64,000 nucleotides of DNA, taken from NCBI GenBank assembly GCA_001414485.1, contig LLEY01000072.1:186001-250000 (forward strand). The letters run 5' to 3'. Of the stretch, positions 1-13,132 are shown piece by piece. Numbering within the stretch: the stretch's first letter is position 1; the number at the start of each line of letters is the position of its first letter. Source of the DNA: Calycina herbarum (Eukaryota; Ascomycota; Leotiomycetes; Helotiales; Pezizellaceae). Below the pieces are notes generated by a model that saw only the letters and a program-made list of their open reading frames with translations, was not told where the DNA came from and searched no databases. The position numbers and the translations under genes are program-made.

Positions 1-346
1 AGGGCGTTACAAACAATATCTAGAAGCCTATTTCCCCGAAAACAAGCGGGGGAAAATAATCTGCAAATGCGGCTAGCACAATGAAATACCAATAGATTCG
101 TGAGTACTACTATCCATCCCCATCCATCTCCAACCATCCACCCCTAAAAAATAATTAAAACAACTTCCATTTTCCTACAAAAGAATTCCCACTCCAAATC
201 CCATTCTCTTTTTGAAACGAAAAATTTGAACACCTCGCTAGCTATATACAAGAACAGCAACACAAGAATTTCCAACAGTAAACACCACCCTAGTCACTCA
301 AACAAGACGAGACGAGACGAGACGAGACGAGAAAACAGAAAAATAC
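1..346. other. 3' flank of the Cys-repeat gene, with a short tandem repeat
   Basis: No gene seen. The stretch is A/C-rich and lies downstream of the minus-strand Cys-repeat gene, so it probably holds its 3' UTR and polyadenylation region. A 5-bp tandem repeat (unit GACGA, about five copies) sits at 305-332. Confidence 0.5.
305..332. repeat. (GACGA)n microsatellite
   Basis: About five perfect copies of the 5-mer GACGA read directly from the sequence, 15 bp beyond the stop codon of the neighbouring gene and so probably in its 3' UTR. Confidence 0.85.
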
Positions 347-2280
347 TCAAACAACACTAGGACCATAAACACCCCCAGGTCCAAACCCCTCAATCCACTC
401 ACAAACACACCGTCCCTCCTCCTCATCCCAAACAGGTCTCTGCTCACTAATACAAAACATGCCCCTACACTCCCCCGCTCCACCCGTCGGCGTGGGCGTG
501 GGCTTCGAAGTACTAGTCTTTGTCTTTGTCCAAGAACTACTAGTTTTCGTCACCGTGCTAGTCGAGAAAGTCGAAATCGTTGGCTCGGAAGTAGTCGTCG
601 GTCTAGAAGTAATAGAAGTAGTCCCTCCCTCCCTACAAACACAACCATGTCCATCCGAGCTCCAAACCTCGGGTTCATTCGTACCAGGACAGCGAATCCA
701 ATCCATGATTGTAACGTTGTAGCATGCTGGTATTGATTCTGGATCCGGTAGTGATGCTGAGGTAGGCATTGACACGAGTGAAAGAGTCGGGAGGTAAGGT
801 TCTGTTGTTGTGATTGGTAGGAGTGAAGTCGGGAAAGAAGTAGGTAAAATCGTAGTCGAATTCCCAAAGATGGGTTCGCAAGAACAGCTATGTGTTTCGG
901 CGTGGTTGACTAGGTGGAACCCCACGCTACAGTTCTTCCCAGCACATGGATCGTGTAACACCGTTCTCTCCTCGTCAGAAATCCTAGAATTTAGACTTGG
1001 CATTGCGGAAGGTCCAATGCCCGGGAGCCAGACACAAGAACACCTCTCTGTTTTCGGGTCGTAAACCACGTATTTCTCGCTGATACAAACCATCTTCGGA
1101 CATTGACTTGGTAACGGAGTTGGTATCCTCGTTTTCGTCGGTAATGCTCCAGATGAAGAGACTGTGCTGATCCCATCTTCTGAGTTATCAGTAAGTCTCG
1201 TCGGAGCGATCAAGTTCCCTCGCCGGTCGAAAAATGGAGGAAGCCATTCACAATAACAAAGTCCATTGCTCATGTTATAAATCGGTTCCTTCTCCGCCTC
1301 ACACATCGTCTCCCCACAAAGCGGTCTAGTCGGGACCGGTTCCATCCCAGTCCTCCACACACACTGACAAGATTGCGTCGTGGTGTTGAACATTGGGTAT
1401 TTCTCATCCAAACACATTATCTCCGAACAAGTCGGGACTTTCGATGGATCTTCTGGCGCAATGACATCTCGATCCTCAACCCCCACTGAAGGCGTTCCTT
1501 CCATCCCGGGGATGAGAACACAAGAACAGGTATTGGTTGTGGCATTGTATGTCGGTTCTCGCGTGACGAGACATACTAAACCAGGACAATCCTCGTCACA
1601 GGTACATTTATTGAGTTCCGGATGGAAAACGACATGTTTATGTGTCTTACATTTCATCTGCGGACAAGTAGCAGGAACAGGATTGAGGACCTCGCAAGAA
1701 CAGAGTTTCGTCGTTGGGTTATAAACCGGCCCTTTCGTTCCACCCGCGCAATATGTATCCTCACATTGCGGTTCCTCAGTCGTAGAATTTGGTTCACAAA
1801 CACAGTGTTGAGAATCCGGTATGTAAAGCGCATGATATCCAGACATACATCTGATAGTAGGACATGTTTCCGGGTCCGGATCCCGTTCACAAGAACAATT
1901 CTCCGTTTCAGGGTGGTAGAGAGGATGGAAACCAGCCGAGCATTTGATCGTAGGACAAACTGATGGTGATTGTCTTAATTCCAGATTCCTCACCTCCTCC
2001 GTAGCAGATAGTGAGGTGCATATACATCTGGCTTCTTGTTCATCCCATATTGCTTCTTGATCCAGTGGACATAGTATTTTCCCACATGCAGGTGGCAGTT
2101 GAACTAGTAATATATCAGTCCTTCGAAATCCAACAAACAAGTGGAGTTTCAGAAAAGGAATGAGATTAAAAGCTACGTACCTGAGGGTTCGAATGTGGGG
2201 TCAACAAGGGTATTTGGATTCGGCAGAGCAAAAAGCGTGCCACTCAGCCCTAATATCAGAATAGATAACGAGTTCAACAT
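347..2280 (-). CDS. Secreted protein of about 12 tandem Cys-rich repeats
   Basis: Two exons: 2280-2181 and 2103-347 (618 aa). Exon 1 encodes a signal peptide (M-L-N-S-L-S then a hydrophobic run ending ALP). A 77 bp intron with donor GTACGT and acceptor CTAG joins phase 1 to phase 2 and restores the frame. The mature chain holds about twelve copies of a module of the form C-x4-C-x(8-10)-aromatic-x(5-6)-C-x-C, often followed by E/V-W. The eleventh copy is degenerate. A Ser/Thr-rich, probably O-glycosylated linker precedes the twelfth. N-x-S/T sites are frequent inside the modules. I do not recognise the family; EGF-like or chitin-binding-like folds are possible. No transmembrane segment or GPI signal is evident at the C-terminus, so it is probably secreted or held in the wall. 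Confidence is high that it is a gene and low on function. Confidence 0.82.
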
Positions 2281-3814
2281 TTTCAGGTCCACTCCTTACG
2301 CTTCGAAATTAACGAGTGTACTTTGGTCTTGGGTAAAAAAAGAGTTGAAACAATCCCATTCTTATAAACAAGGAAACATGCCATGCAAATTCTAATTCTG
2401 TTGCCTTGTCGTCGAACCACCAACTTTTGTAATTGCTTGTGGTGTGAAGCAGGTTGGGTGATGGGTGTATAGATTTGCCGATAGATAAAATATATTGTAG
2501 GCTGAATCGCCTCTCTTATCGGTGCGACACGAGAGACGAACGTATATTAGCCAAAGTAACAAACAATTCAAGAAAAATTAGAAGAAATTGCACCACCACG
2601 CGCAGCGAGCGCGCAGCATAGATTTACCCCGGATTTTCCTTGGAATGTGTTGGTGGTGTGCCAAGAGAGGAAAATATGTGAGTGGACATAGTGGCTAATA
2701 AGATCCTCAACCTCCCAGAAAATTCCCATCTAGACACTTGGCCCCTTCGGAACCCCTCAACCGAATTAATCTGCGATATTAATTGGTCGTCATGAGGTTG
2801 GGCTTGGTAACACCATATCGTGGGGTGAGCTTTCATTTCGATCTTGATCTGATAGACGTGTGCTGATAATCTATCGATGTCGAGGAATGCCCAGGTGGAA
2901 TTTGCTTCTCCGGCAGCGGAAAATCACTATTCCGATTGTGTTGCGACGCGACATAAGACAAGATAAGGCTGGGCAACATCGTCAAGTGCTTCTCGACGAC
3001 CGAAGTAAGAAATGATTCTCTCATCCCAAGGTTCTTGGCTCTCTCTGTACTCTTGCATTTGCTTTCAACCAGACCCCCAGGGGTTGCAGGAATTCGTGAC
3101 TGTAGTCCAAGAAAGGCACTTGCCCGTCTACAATCCTTCCAACTCTTCTGGACTAACAAAGACAAACATGAAATTAATTATCCGAACCTTGTAGGATACT
3201 CGAATCAATTTTCCGAGTCTTTGGTGGCAAAAAATTGAAGGAGGAGCGTAGAGGTGTACCAGTCATGAATTTCTGCACCCCCTGGTGGGACCACACAAAG
3301 TCTGTGATTTATCAAATTCAGGACACGTTGGCCTAACTCAACTTCCCGTTAGCTGACACCCCCTTAACCTCAAAGATAGGAAAAAGCAACATACAAAAAT
3401 ATACAAACCCCAGAAAGATCTGAAACCAACATAAAATGCGGGGTTCCCATCGATGACACCAGCGATAGGTCCATCAACATTACCCGGAGCAACAACCCCG
3501 ATGACCAAAGGAGAAAAAGCGAACGAATAAAAAGCACCACGTACCTTGTCACCAACCTCCTAGCACGTGAATCTTAAAAAAAAGAAGAAGAAAAGACTAA
3601 GGCACCATAAAAGAAAAAATAAGAAGAAAAATGAAAAAAAAAAAAAACGCCAACAATCTTGGTATAACCACAAACTTCGTACTGTACAACTAAACTCCCA
3701 ACAACAAACAAACCCCTCTCAATCTCTAAAAACCCTACCATATAAGTCCTTCGTGCCACTATCGTACAAAATCCCCTTCGTCCCATCAAAAACCCAAACC
3801 CCTCAAAAAAATCC
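2281..3814. other. Intergenic: promoter of the Cys-repeat gene and 3' flank of the SAPS gene
   Basis: No convincing gene. Open frames here are short, lack splice-consistent extensions and show no family resemblance. An A-rich low-complexity tract lies at about 3574-3650. The left part should hold the promoter of the minus-strand secreted protein and the right end the SAPS 3' UTR. Confidence 0.5.
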
Positions 3815-6800
3815 TCACTTCTCACTTCCCCCCGGTACACCCTGCGTCTCCGCATGTTGTATCTCCACCAACTCCCCATCGTCCCCATCCCCCTGAGCAC
3901 TCTTTTCGCTCTCCGGGAAACTTTCCTTCAGACTCTCCGGTTCCACAAGCGCAACATGCACAACCTCATCCTCGTCGTCATCCTCCAAACTTGTCCTCCT
4001 CTTCGCCTCGGTCGTCGAACTGAGTCGTCTCCGCCCTCTCCCATGACCCTCGCCGCCAAACCCCGCCGCCCCAAACCCATCATCCGAATCATCACTATCG
4101 TCCGAGCTCTGTAGGTCGCCATCATTAGCATTAGCACCTCTGAAATGGTTCCTGTTGCTCCGATATTCCGCAGTGCCATCGCTGCCCACTGCGAAATCAT
4201 TCGGACCCTTAGTGAGGATGCTGTTGCCAAATGGCCACAAGGAGGGGAAGCTGGCGCGGATGGCCTTGTGATTGTTGGAAGAGGGCAAAGTACTAGTAAC
4301 CGCATCAGGAAGGACACCCACATTCTTGCCCGCTGCCTCGAGTATTGACTCCTCACTGCCGACCAGTCCTGTCCCAGTGGGTAAGTGACCTCTGCCCTCT
4401 TCGTCGGCCTCCAAGTCGCCAATGGTGAAATCACCATCATCATTGTCGGAATCGTCGTCCTCATCCGCAGCAAATGGATCAAGATTTTTGTTTTGATCAG
4501 CCTTTTCAATATGCTCCCCATTCTCAGCATTCTCGGAATTTTGCTTGGAGTGAAGTGCTAGGCGAGCAGCGAGTTGGCGGCGAGCTCTAGAAGGAGGGAT
4601 GTTTAGTGGTGGAGGTGGTGGTGGGGGAGCAGAAGGGGGTTCCATTTCAGACCCAGACGTAGCTGTTGTGGTGGAGGGCGTTGAGATATACCGTGAAAAC
4701 TAAAGAGAAGGAAACGTCAGTATATGTTAATATTCACAATTCGCACATTATAAAAGAACAAGAGAAATCCGGCACAGCATAGCAAGAAGGCTATCGAGAC
4801 ATCCTTAAAGAATCAAGTGCCAACGAAAACAAGGTTCAGGATAATGATTTTGGAACCTGGATTCGAAGTTGGGTATGGACTACCAAAAACCAGGTTGTTT
4901 ACATAATGTACAGGAAACAAAGCATTATTGATAGCGGACTTTTCCCTCCGGAAACAGAGGGTTCTCGCGATCAAGCTGTTCCAAGTACTCATAATCAACT
5001 TCTTCGTCGTCGAACTTGTCAAGATTGGGGGCTGGAGGAACAGAATGACCCACTTCAGCAGTGCCACTATTCCTGGATCCTTCTTCATCATTGTCTTCAT
5101 CCATTTCGTCGTCTTCTTCGTCGCTCGAGCTTCCGAATCCGCTAAGCAAGGTTCCTCCAAGAGCAAAACTTCCGTTGCCATTCGCGAGATCTATACCGTC
5201 AAGGCCGGCGGAACCGTTGAGGCCTGCTTCTGTTAATGCCGATGAAGCCCCTCCAAAGTTATTCGCTGCATTGACTGCATTCATAACGGCCTGTCGTGGA
5301 CCAACAGACATGTCTGGCCGAACACCACCGAGAATGGCGTTGTCTCTTTCTCGAGTTTCTGCCAATGTAACTTCAACATAGGTAGCCCAGTCCCCATTCA
5401 TGACCTTCTCCAAGACCGAATCTGATAGGAGCTCCGGTGGATGTCTCTCAGTGAACTTTACAACCTCCTCAGCAATCAGGGTCAAGTGACCCATGTAACC
5501 AAGACGCATCCTGTTCTTCTCTTGAGCCTCGTCACTCTTTCGTTGGCCATCAACAATGCGCATAGTGATATTTCCAGTTTCGAAAAGATCAACTGCAAGG
5601 GATCGGTTGAATCCACGATCCATTGGACCATTGAACACTTGTTGTACAACATCATAAACCACATTGTGAAGAAAATTGTTCCATGGAAATCGAAAGAAAA
5701 AGTCCTGTAAGGTTAGAAGTGCATACCAAGCATGTAGTCAAGATGTACAACTTACTAAAATAGTTGGGACGACTTTGTGTTGTACAAATTGCATCTTCAA
5801 GAAATCACCCACAACAGGTCTTGAAGGTGCTTCGGCTAAAGAATGTTGAAGATGTTCCTCGGTATTTCCCATAAGTATCGAGTTGGAGCTGTCTCCAGCC
5901 TCGCCCATAGTGGTATCCATACTCTCTACACTCGAGCTGCTTTGAGGGACAGGGGGTGCATCAGCTGATGGCTCGATCTTGGCGTCGGGCTCTGCCTCGG
6001 ATTTTTTCGCAAACAATGGCGCTGGAATTTCCTCGCTATGAAGCATTTCCTCCATTGGTTCTTGAGAAATGGCTGGTTCAGATGTTGTTTCCTCCACTTT
6101 AATTGGGGTTTCAATATCTGATGATCCAGTACCTGTCGAGTCTTCAGGAACAGTCGTGGTTGGTTCTCCTGCCGAAACTTCCTCTACATGGGAGTCAGCC
6201 ATTGGGCTGTCCTCCGCGGATTTAACTTCGGGCTCTGTTGCGAGCTCAAAAGCCTCAACCTTGGCCGACAGCTCTGATCCAGGAGTCAATGGCAAATCTG
6301 AAGCGGCCCCTTCTGCCTTTAGCTCTTCCTTCACGACTGCATCGTTCGTTGCTGCCGAGGCTTCTTTGGCCGCCGCATCCTCCCTTGGAGATGGGTCAAG
6401 TGTCCCAGGTTCAGTCTTTAATCGTGGAGAGCTTAGAGGCTCGTCGACAAATTCGTCATCGTCTTTATCGAGGAAGGATAGTGGCGTTCCAGGATTCACA
6501 GAAGCAAGCAAGTCATCGATCTCGGGTTTCTCATCAAAATCATCTTTCGCGTCGTCTCCGAGGTCGGCTGCATGCGTGACTTCCTCGAATCCATCGTCAT
6601 CTGATGCATTCTGAACTTCAAGTTTTCTGGAGCTTTCAGGGGATCCTAATCGTGTTTGCGTAGATGATTTCATGGTAAGGTCATCGTCTGATCCTGGGAC
6701 GGCGGAAAGTGTGCTTAGTTTTCCCTCCGCCTTGAGTCTTTCACGTTCAGTGTCGCGTGCCTTGACGAATTCCTCGCTACCAATCTCATTCAAGAGACCC

Positions 6801-8073
6801 ATGTTGCTGCAATGCAGGAGCTCAGCCATCAGCTCACAAGTCTTGAATCTGTCAAAGCCAAGAGGTTCAATTTTACCGCCAAAAGCCGCGCTCAATTCTT
6901 TTCTCTTGATCGTCACGGGTCCATCTCCGCCACCAATCGTGTGATTTGGACTAAGAATGAGTTCCATAAAATCGGGAACTCGTTGCGCAAACATTCTCAG
7001 CAGAGTGCCAAGATAAATCGGATCGCGGCTTGAAGGAAGAGAATTTGCCTCGGCACCAACGTCAGGGTCATAATCAGAGTTATTCTTGCGAATAACCTCA
7101 ATTACAATACCAACACCGACTGTCAAGGGATTCCCTCCTTTCAGCATATCTAAGATTAACTTTTCGATACATGATTGTGAGACGAGCTGACGCGTTAATT
7201 CGTTGGGGCCAATGCACGACTGCTCGTTCTGAGAAGCGTTGGCAGATATAGTAATAATGGCTTTGAGAAAATCGCCAGCTGAGGTTTGGGTTGCCCAGGA
7301 GTGTTCCGACGATAGGAAAGAAAGCAGGATTGGCATTAAATCCTGGGAGTGAAGCCACTGTGGTTTGAAAGTTAGCATGGTATGATAGATATAGAAGAAC
7401 TAGATCCTACATCAACAATCCCCTGACCGCCCTCGGCCTTTTCCAAGCTTATAATTTTGAGGAGCAAGTCCATCACCATAGGTGAATCGACATGCTGTAG
7501 CATATTTTTTACAGCCCCATCCAGGGATTTAAATAGATCCAACATCTCTTCGGTTTTCTTATCGAGAAGGGCCTCATTGACTTTGGTAAAATAGCTCGCC
7601 TGGAGAGGATCAAGGGGAGGGGGAAGCTTCAAGAAGCCCCAGAATTTGCGCAAAAGCGATTGATTCTCCATCAAAGCCTCGCATATGGACCAGTTGTCTG
7701 AGGAGAGAATTTCGGCAGCAACATAGGCGTACCGATTTCGCCTCTTCTCTCGCTCATCGTCCCCGCCATCTTCTGATAAACTCGACTTGGAGAAATTCAG
7801 GGGCTCCTTGCCTTTCGACTCGGTTTCTTCGTCCTTGTCGTCTGCCTCGGGCTCTTCCGTCGAGGTTGATTCTAATTTGGGGGCTACAACGTATTCGAGC
7901 AATCTTTCCAGGATCTTATCTTCCCGCAAGTACTCGATGAGCTTTGTATTGTGTTGCTTCAGCTCTTGTATAAGATCACCCTCGTCGAGTAATTCCTCGA
8001 GTGTGACATCGGCCTTTTCCAGGAGGGTATCAATTGTAGAGGTATTGGCGTAACCGCCAAATCTCCAAAACAT
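3815..8073 (-). CDS. SIT4 phosphatase-associated protein (SAPS domain, Sap185/190 type)
   Basis: Exons 8073-7411, 7357-5756, 5704-4940 and 4699-3815 (about 1304 aa). The start MFWRFGGYA and the following helical region, rich in LLEKADVTLEELLDEGDLIQE-type sequence, are typical of SAPS proteins. These bind the PP2A-like phosphatase Sit4/PP6 and control its G1/S and nutrient (TOR) functions in the cytoplasm. The SAPS core spans exon 1, the start of exon 2 (VDWLHSQDLMPILL) and exon 3, interrupted by a long acidic Ser/Glu-rich insert in exon 2. Exon 4 is the acidic tail, with a proline run and an RRLSS motif. Introns 1 and 2 have clean signals (GTAGGA with branch TGCTAAC; GTAAGT). Intron 3 is doubtful: it is 240 bp, and the only phase-compatible donor before an in-frame TAA is a weak GTCCGC. 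The family call is firm; the exon 3/4 junction is not. Confidence 0.88.
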
Positions 8074-9710
8074 CTTGAATTATGTGACGGGTCTCGTCTG
8101 CCACCGGTGACTCGGCGGCGGATCGAGGAATTGTTCGTTTTGGCGGACAGCGGGACGGATGTTGGTCATGCGAGTCAACAACGGATTGTGTCGCTGAGAA
8201 ATCGCAATTCATGTAACCCAGAACAAAGGTGCCGTATAAGATGTTGCGGATGCGAATGATCAAATCTAAAGTCGGTCGTGAATCGTCAAGATGATGTTCC
8301 GGTCGTATCAAATCTAAGAGGCGCAGAGCGTTAGCGGTGTGTGATTCCGAGTCGAGCCTGAGCGATCTTTTGCACGACACCAGGCGCGATTCCGCCCCGC
8401 CAGGTTGTTGCGCACCGCATCGCGCCGATGCGGTGTGGGGGAGGGGGAACATACAAATGAGGGTGTAGATAACAATGGTAATTTACACTTGAAGATGGAG
8501 ATAGCGTTGAGTCGAGGGCCAGGTATTAGGGCTCCGAAGCGAAGTGTCCGATGAGTGAGGACTTGACGTTGTGAGTTGGCAGTGCGGCAGGTCAACCAAG
8601 ATTATGTGCGTAGGGAAGAGAGGTGACAAGCTGGAGGGCGTCGGGTATCAAAAGAAGAACAAGAAGAGAAGCTGAAGAAGTAGTAGAAGTACAATGCGAC
8701 GTTGGAGAGTCGCAGGTGGTGAAGGAAGGAGCAGGTCCGTCGTGGTGATCAATTATTGGGAGGATCAGTCAGATGGCCTTGCAGTGGTCGTGGTGTTTTG
8801 TTCTGAAGTAGGTGGTTGAAGTTTTGCTGCTGCTGTCTGCTGTCTGTTCCCACGGGAGGATCTGGGCTGGGCTGGCTTGGGTTGTGGGTTTCCGCCGAAT
8901 CCCTGCCAAACGTGATTTGACCCCTTTTCCTTGAAAATTCGGCTTGTAAAAGAGCAAGAACTGATGGTTATTTAATAAATTATCCCGATTGAATTCATTT
9001 GTATCACTCACCATATACTAAATCCCCAAGCTACGGAAATTACTTTATCTCTGTTCTGCCACGTCGTGCATGGTTTCTATGCGATGCCAACAGTGGAATA
9101 CTTCAGCGGGTGAAACGTTTTCTCCACGTGATTCTTGCCAAGCCTTCCAAGGTTGAGAGCCAGCCACCAGCCTCTGCTCAGGGCAAGGCTCCAGAAGGTC
9201 AAAGGCTGAAGTGACGCATCACAGGCCACCACATCGCGGGGAAGAGGGCAGACCAGGAAAAAGACCACCACGCAGCCCTACAACCACAACACCAGGGTCA
9301 TAGTCATATTGCACTGTTCATGCGAAACATCCTGCACCGGAAAAGACATCTACCACCCTAGTCCCATAACAAGTTGGACTGCTCAACGATCACAAGCCCT
9401 GTTGCATATCCAGGAAATCTGGGGAACTCTCACCTGAGCTATTGCAAAACTTCTTGTGGCAGTCTTTGGCAGTCTTTGGAGAAACGGGTTGGGAACCTTG
9501 CAGAGTCTTACACGAATTACCAAATTACCAAGAAGAATTACGAAGAGAGCTGCGAGGCCTACAAAGGCAACCACAATACCCTCCTAGATAGGCAGGAGCG
9601 ACCCAGCATTACCTAGGTCCAGCCATTCAAGGTAAAGCCAGCAGGCAACAATAGCTGGCATAACCACAATACCAGAATCCTCCCACCAGATATCCTCTAG
9701 ATCCCCCAAA
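8074..9710. other. Divergent promoter region between the SAPS gene and VPS60
   Basis: No gene supported. The 1.6 kb between two divergently transcribed core genes holds only short open frames without family resemblance. Both 5' UTRs and promoters should lie here. Confidence 0.55.
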
Positions 9711-10400
9711 ATGAACCGACTATTCGGCGCAAAGAGTACGGCTCCAAAGCCCAATCTCAACTCTGCCATCAAAAATGTACCTACTCTTTTATACCCACCC
9801 CATCAATGATACCACTTACTAACTCCCCAGGTCGACGAGCGAGTAGAATCCATCGACGTAAAACTCGCCGCCATAAACGCCGAACTCCAAGGCTACCAAA
9901 CCAAACTCTCCAAAATGCGCGACGGCCCTGGAAAAACCGCCATCAAGCAAAAAGCCCTCAAGGTCCTCCAACGCCGCAAACTCTACGAAGGTCAACGCGA
10001 CCAACTCCAATCCCAATCCTGGAACATGGAACAAGCCGGCATGATGCAGGACAACCTCAAGAACGTCATGACCACCGTCGACGCCATGAAGCAAACGAAT
10101 AAGAGTCTCAAACAGCAATATGGGAAGATCAATATCGATAAGATTGAGCGGATGCAGGATGAGATGGCGGATTTGATGGATATTGGGAATGATATTCAGG
10201 AGAGCATTAGTCGGAGTTATGACATTCCGGATGACGTTGATGAGGCCGAGTTGGATGCTGAGTTGGAGGCGCTGGGTGATGAGGTGGAGTTTGAGAGTAT
10301 GGGGGCGGAGGCTACGCCGAGTTTTATGGTGGATGAGGTTCCTCAGTTTATTGATGAGCCTCCGCAGACAACGGGTCAGGTTAAGGAAGCTGCGGGATAG
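9711..10400 (+). CDS. VPS60: ESCRT-III subunit Vps60 (CHMP5/Mos10 orthologue)
   Basis: Exons 9711-9776 and 9831-10400 (211 aa; the yeast protein is of similar size). The start MNRLFGAKS is the hallmark of Vps60/CHMP5. The long basic helical hairpin (ESIDVKLAAINAELQGYQ, then KTAIKQKALKVLQRRKLYEG) and the acidic C-terminal half ending in the IDEPP region give the standard Snf7-family layout. Vps60 is an accessory ESCRT-III protein at endosomal membranes that recruits Vta1 and so activates the Vps4 ATPase during multivesicular body sorting. The single 54 bp intron (GTACCT...CCCAG, phase 0) lies near the 5' end. Its promoter is shared or abutting with the divergent SAPS gene. Confidence 0.95.
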
Positions 10401-10974
10401 AGAGGGTATTTTGATGGGACACGGCAGCTCAAGGTATAGGAAGTTGAGGGAGGAGAGGCATTTTGATGATAGCATTTTCCGTGGAGTTATACGGGCATGG
10501 CGTTGGGATCACATGGGATTCATTCATATAATTATTCAGGTAGCAAGACCTGTACAATACTAGATCTTTGACAAGGCTTGATGGGCTTCTTGGGTAGCAT
10601 GCTTCCAAATACAACTGAAAGTGAGATTGTGTTTGTTCCTGAAGGAGGTTCCAGAATGTCCAGAATGGGACCACGAAAGAAACGACTGAGGCACAAGAGG
10701 TGTTTAGGATAACGAGCTAGCATTTCTTTGCTATTAAACTCGAACGTTCCTTGAATCTACAAATATCGTGGTAGTGACTATATTGTGACCTTAAGCGCTT
10801 TCATTGCCGCCAAGAACCCTGTTCATATGCACGCCGCATTTCATCTCAACTCAGGCCATGAATCTTCCAGCTTCGCAATGGCAGCTCTAAATACCTATTC
10901 CAATCTCCATCAATCTATCTCCTCCTATATAATGACAAGAAGTCACGAAAATTTTGCATCACAAACACCGCAAG
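10401..10974. other. Intergenic: VPS60 3' flank and ERG1 promoter
   Basis: No gene seen. A TATATAAT stretch at 10926-10933 is only about 42 bp before the ERG1 start codon, close for a TATA box, so its role is uncertain. Confidence 0.5.
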
Positions 10975-12561
10975 ATGGTTGACGGCTCTCAAGACCACCC
11001 TTTCGATGCCATCGTTGTCGGTGCCGGGATCGTTGGCTGTGCTGCCGCTACAGCTTTCGCAAGACAAGGTCGTCATGTCTTATTACTGGAACGAAGTCTC
11101 AAGGAGCCGGATCGAATGGTTGGAGAATTACTTCAACCTGGTGGGGTTGCAGCTTTGAGAGAATTGGGCATGGGAAGTTGTCTCGAAGGGATTGATGCTA
11201 TTCCTGTGAAGGGGTTCGAGGTCTTTTACCGAGGGGAGAATATTACGTTTTTCTACCCATCTCTTGATGACAAGGGTAAAGTCGCTCACTCTAATGACTC
11301 TCTGAAGAATAAAACTATCCACAGTGGTGGTGGGAGGGCTGCCAGACCCGAGGGCCGAAGTTTTCATCATGGAAAGTTTGTCTCTAAGTTGAGGGGGACG
11401 GCTCGGGCAGAAGAAAATGTCACGATGATGGAGAGCACAGTCAAAGGTCTGGTGAAATGCCAGAAATCGGGGCGAGTACTGGGGGTCAATTGTCAAATTT
11501 CTGATGTCGGTGGAAAACGGGGGGAGAGGTCAGTATGTTTATCCCTTCATTCACCAGTCGTTTCCGCTTCCAACTGACAATTTACACAGTTCTTCTCTCA
11601 CCTCACCATCATAGCTGATGGACAGGCCTCCAATTTTCGTTCAGAAATGGGCCCGCGGAAACCTATTTCCAAATCTAGATTCTGGGGTCTGGAACTTGTA
11701 GATGCTGTTCTTCCAACCCGAGAGCGTGCATATGGAGTCATCGGCAATGGGCCTCCTGTTTTGATATATCAAACTGGTGCTCATACGACTCGCATTTTGA
11801 TCGATATTCCAAACGGGGTTTATTCATCTGTGTGCAAGACTGGTAGCGTGAAGGAGTACATTCGCGATACAGTTATCCCAACCCTTCCAGAGTGTGTCCA
11901 GCCCGCGGTTGTCGTTGCTCTTGATACGGGAAGATTACGCTCTATTCCCAATTCCTGGCTGCCGCCATCGTTGAACAAGACCCCCGGAATGGTGATATTG
12001 GGGGATGCTATGAATATGCGACATCCGTTGGTTGGAGGTGGGATGACCGTTGGACTCAACGATGTCCTCTTGTTGAGTCGTCTCCTGAGCCCGTCCGAAG
12101 TTCCCTCATTCCTCGACACGAAAATTATCTTGCAACAAATGAAGAGTCTCAATTCTCAACGAAAGGGTGTCAGCATGACCTTGAATGTCCTTGCTCAGGC
12201 TCTCTACTCACTCTTTGTTGCCGACGGTAAGCTATGTCTTCGTTCTTTCAATTCCAGTGTCTAATACCCTGTGATAGATCCTCAATTACAAGTTCTTCAA
12301 CGGGGATTCATTAGATATATACAACGTGGTGGTCCTTGCATCGAGGAACCTGCTGGGTTACTGGGGGGCGTGATACATAGCCCTTGGTTATTATTTTACC
12401 ACTTTTTCTCTGTGGCTTTGTATAGTTTGTGGCTCTACATACAAGAGAGCTGCCGGGAGTCGCTGTGGAAACTCGGATCTGCCATCCTTGAATGTGTACG
12501 GGTTTTTATGAAAGCCTGCGAGGTTATCTTGCCATTTCTTCTCTTGGAAGTGTGGTCTTGA
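10975..12561 (+). CDS. ERG1: Squalene epoxidase (squalene monooxygenase)
   Basis: Exons 10975-11532, 11590-12226 and 12278-12561 (492 aa, normal for fungal Erg1). It is the FAD- and NADPH-dependent enzyme that makes 2,3-oxidosqualene, the first oxygenation step of ergosterol synthesis, at the ER and lipid droplets; allylamines such as terbinafine target it. The N-terminus has the FAD Rossmann motif G16-A-G18-I-V-G21 followed by the ERS end of strand 2. The second FAD motif GDAMNMRHPLVGGGMTVG begins near residue 324. The C-terminal exon encodes hydrophobic helices (SPWLLFYHFFSVALYSLW) that would anchor the protein. Splice sites are strong (GTATGT, GTAAGC) and phases agree. Translation starts at the ATG at 10975; the upstream in-frame extension has no ATG. 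It may be one of several copies in the genome, since many filamentous fungi carry more than one squalene epoxidase gene. Confidence 0.95.
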
Positions 12562-13132
12562 GACGGTCACCAACTTTAACCAAGGCTCCACGGGAGTCAA
12601 AGGTTTAATCGGATTTTAATACGACCCAATGATACTGCTTTGTATGGTCACCTTTGCACTTGCAGAAATCTCAAACCATTGCTTCGCGCTTCGAAAATCG
12701 TAACTTTTACCGGTATACGATTTGTTTTCGGACCTAGAATCAGTCCAGGCGGCAAACATAAATTTAACCGAACCAGCGACCAAATTCGTGGGACACTTGC
12801 GACCTTAATTATAGACAGCGCCACGCATAACAAGTGGCTTGTTATTGGCCTGTGGGAGGTTTATGGATACTTGATAGAATTGGGCGGCTAATGTTCGACA
12901 AGCGCTGGAGGTGTAAGCTTACGAGTTAAATCCTTCAGGCCTGAAACCCCCCTCAAGCTGTGCCGCTCCATACAATGACCAACATATCATTGTTTTGGAT
13001 TCCTTTTAACGATGATTGCCTTCAAATATTCAAAGCCCTCCTCAAATCAACTCATCATGCTTCTTTCCAAAAACCATGTTCCTCATCCAATAATTAACGC
13101 TTCCCCAACAAGCAAGATATGCGCCAACAGAC
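12562..13132. other. Intergenic
   Basis: No gene or recognisable repeat seen. It lies between the end of ERG1 and the start of the membrane-protein gene. Confidence 0.5.

Noticed and set aside
6069..6614. Long Ser/Ala-rich open frame opposite the SAPS gene
   Set aside because: Antisense shadow of the acidic Glu/Ser-rich insert in the SAPS protein.
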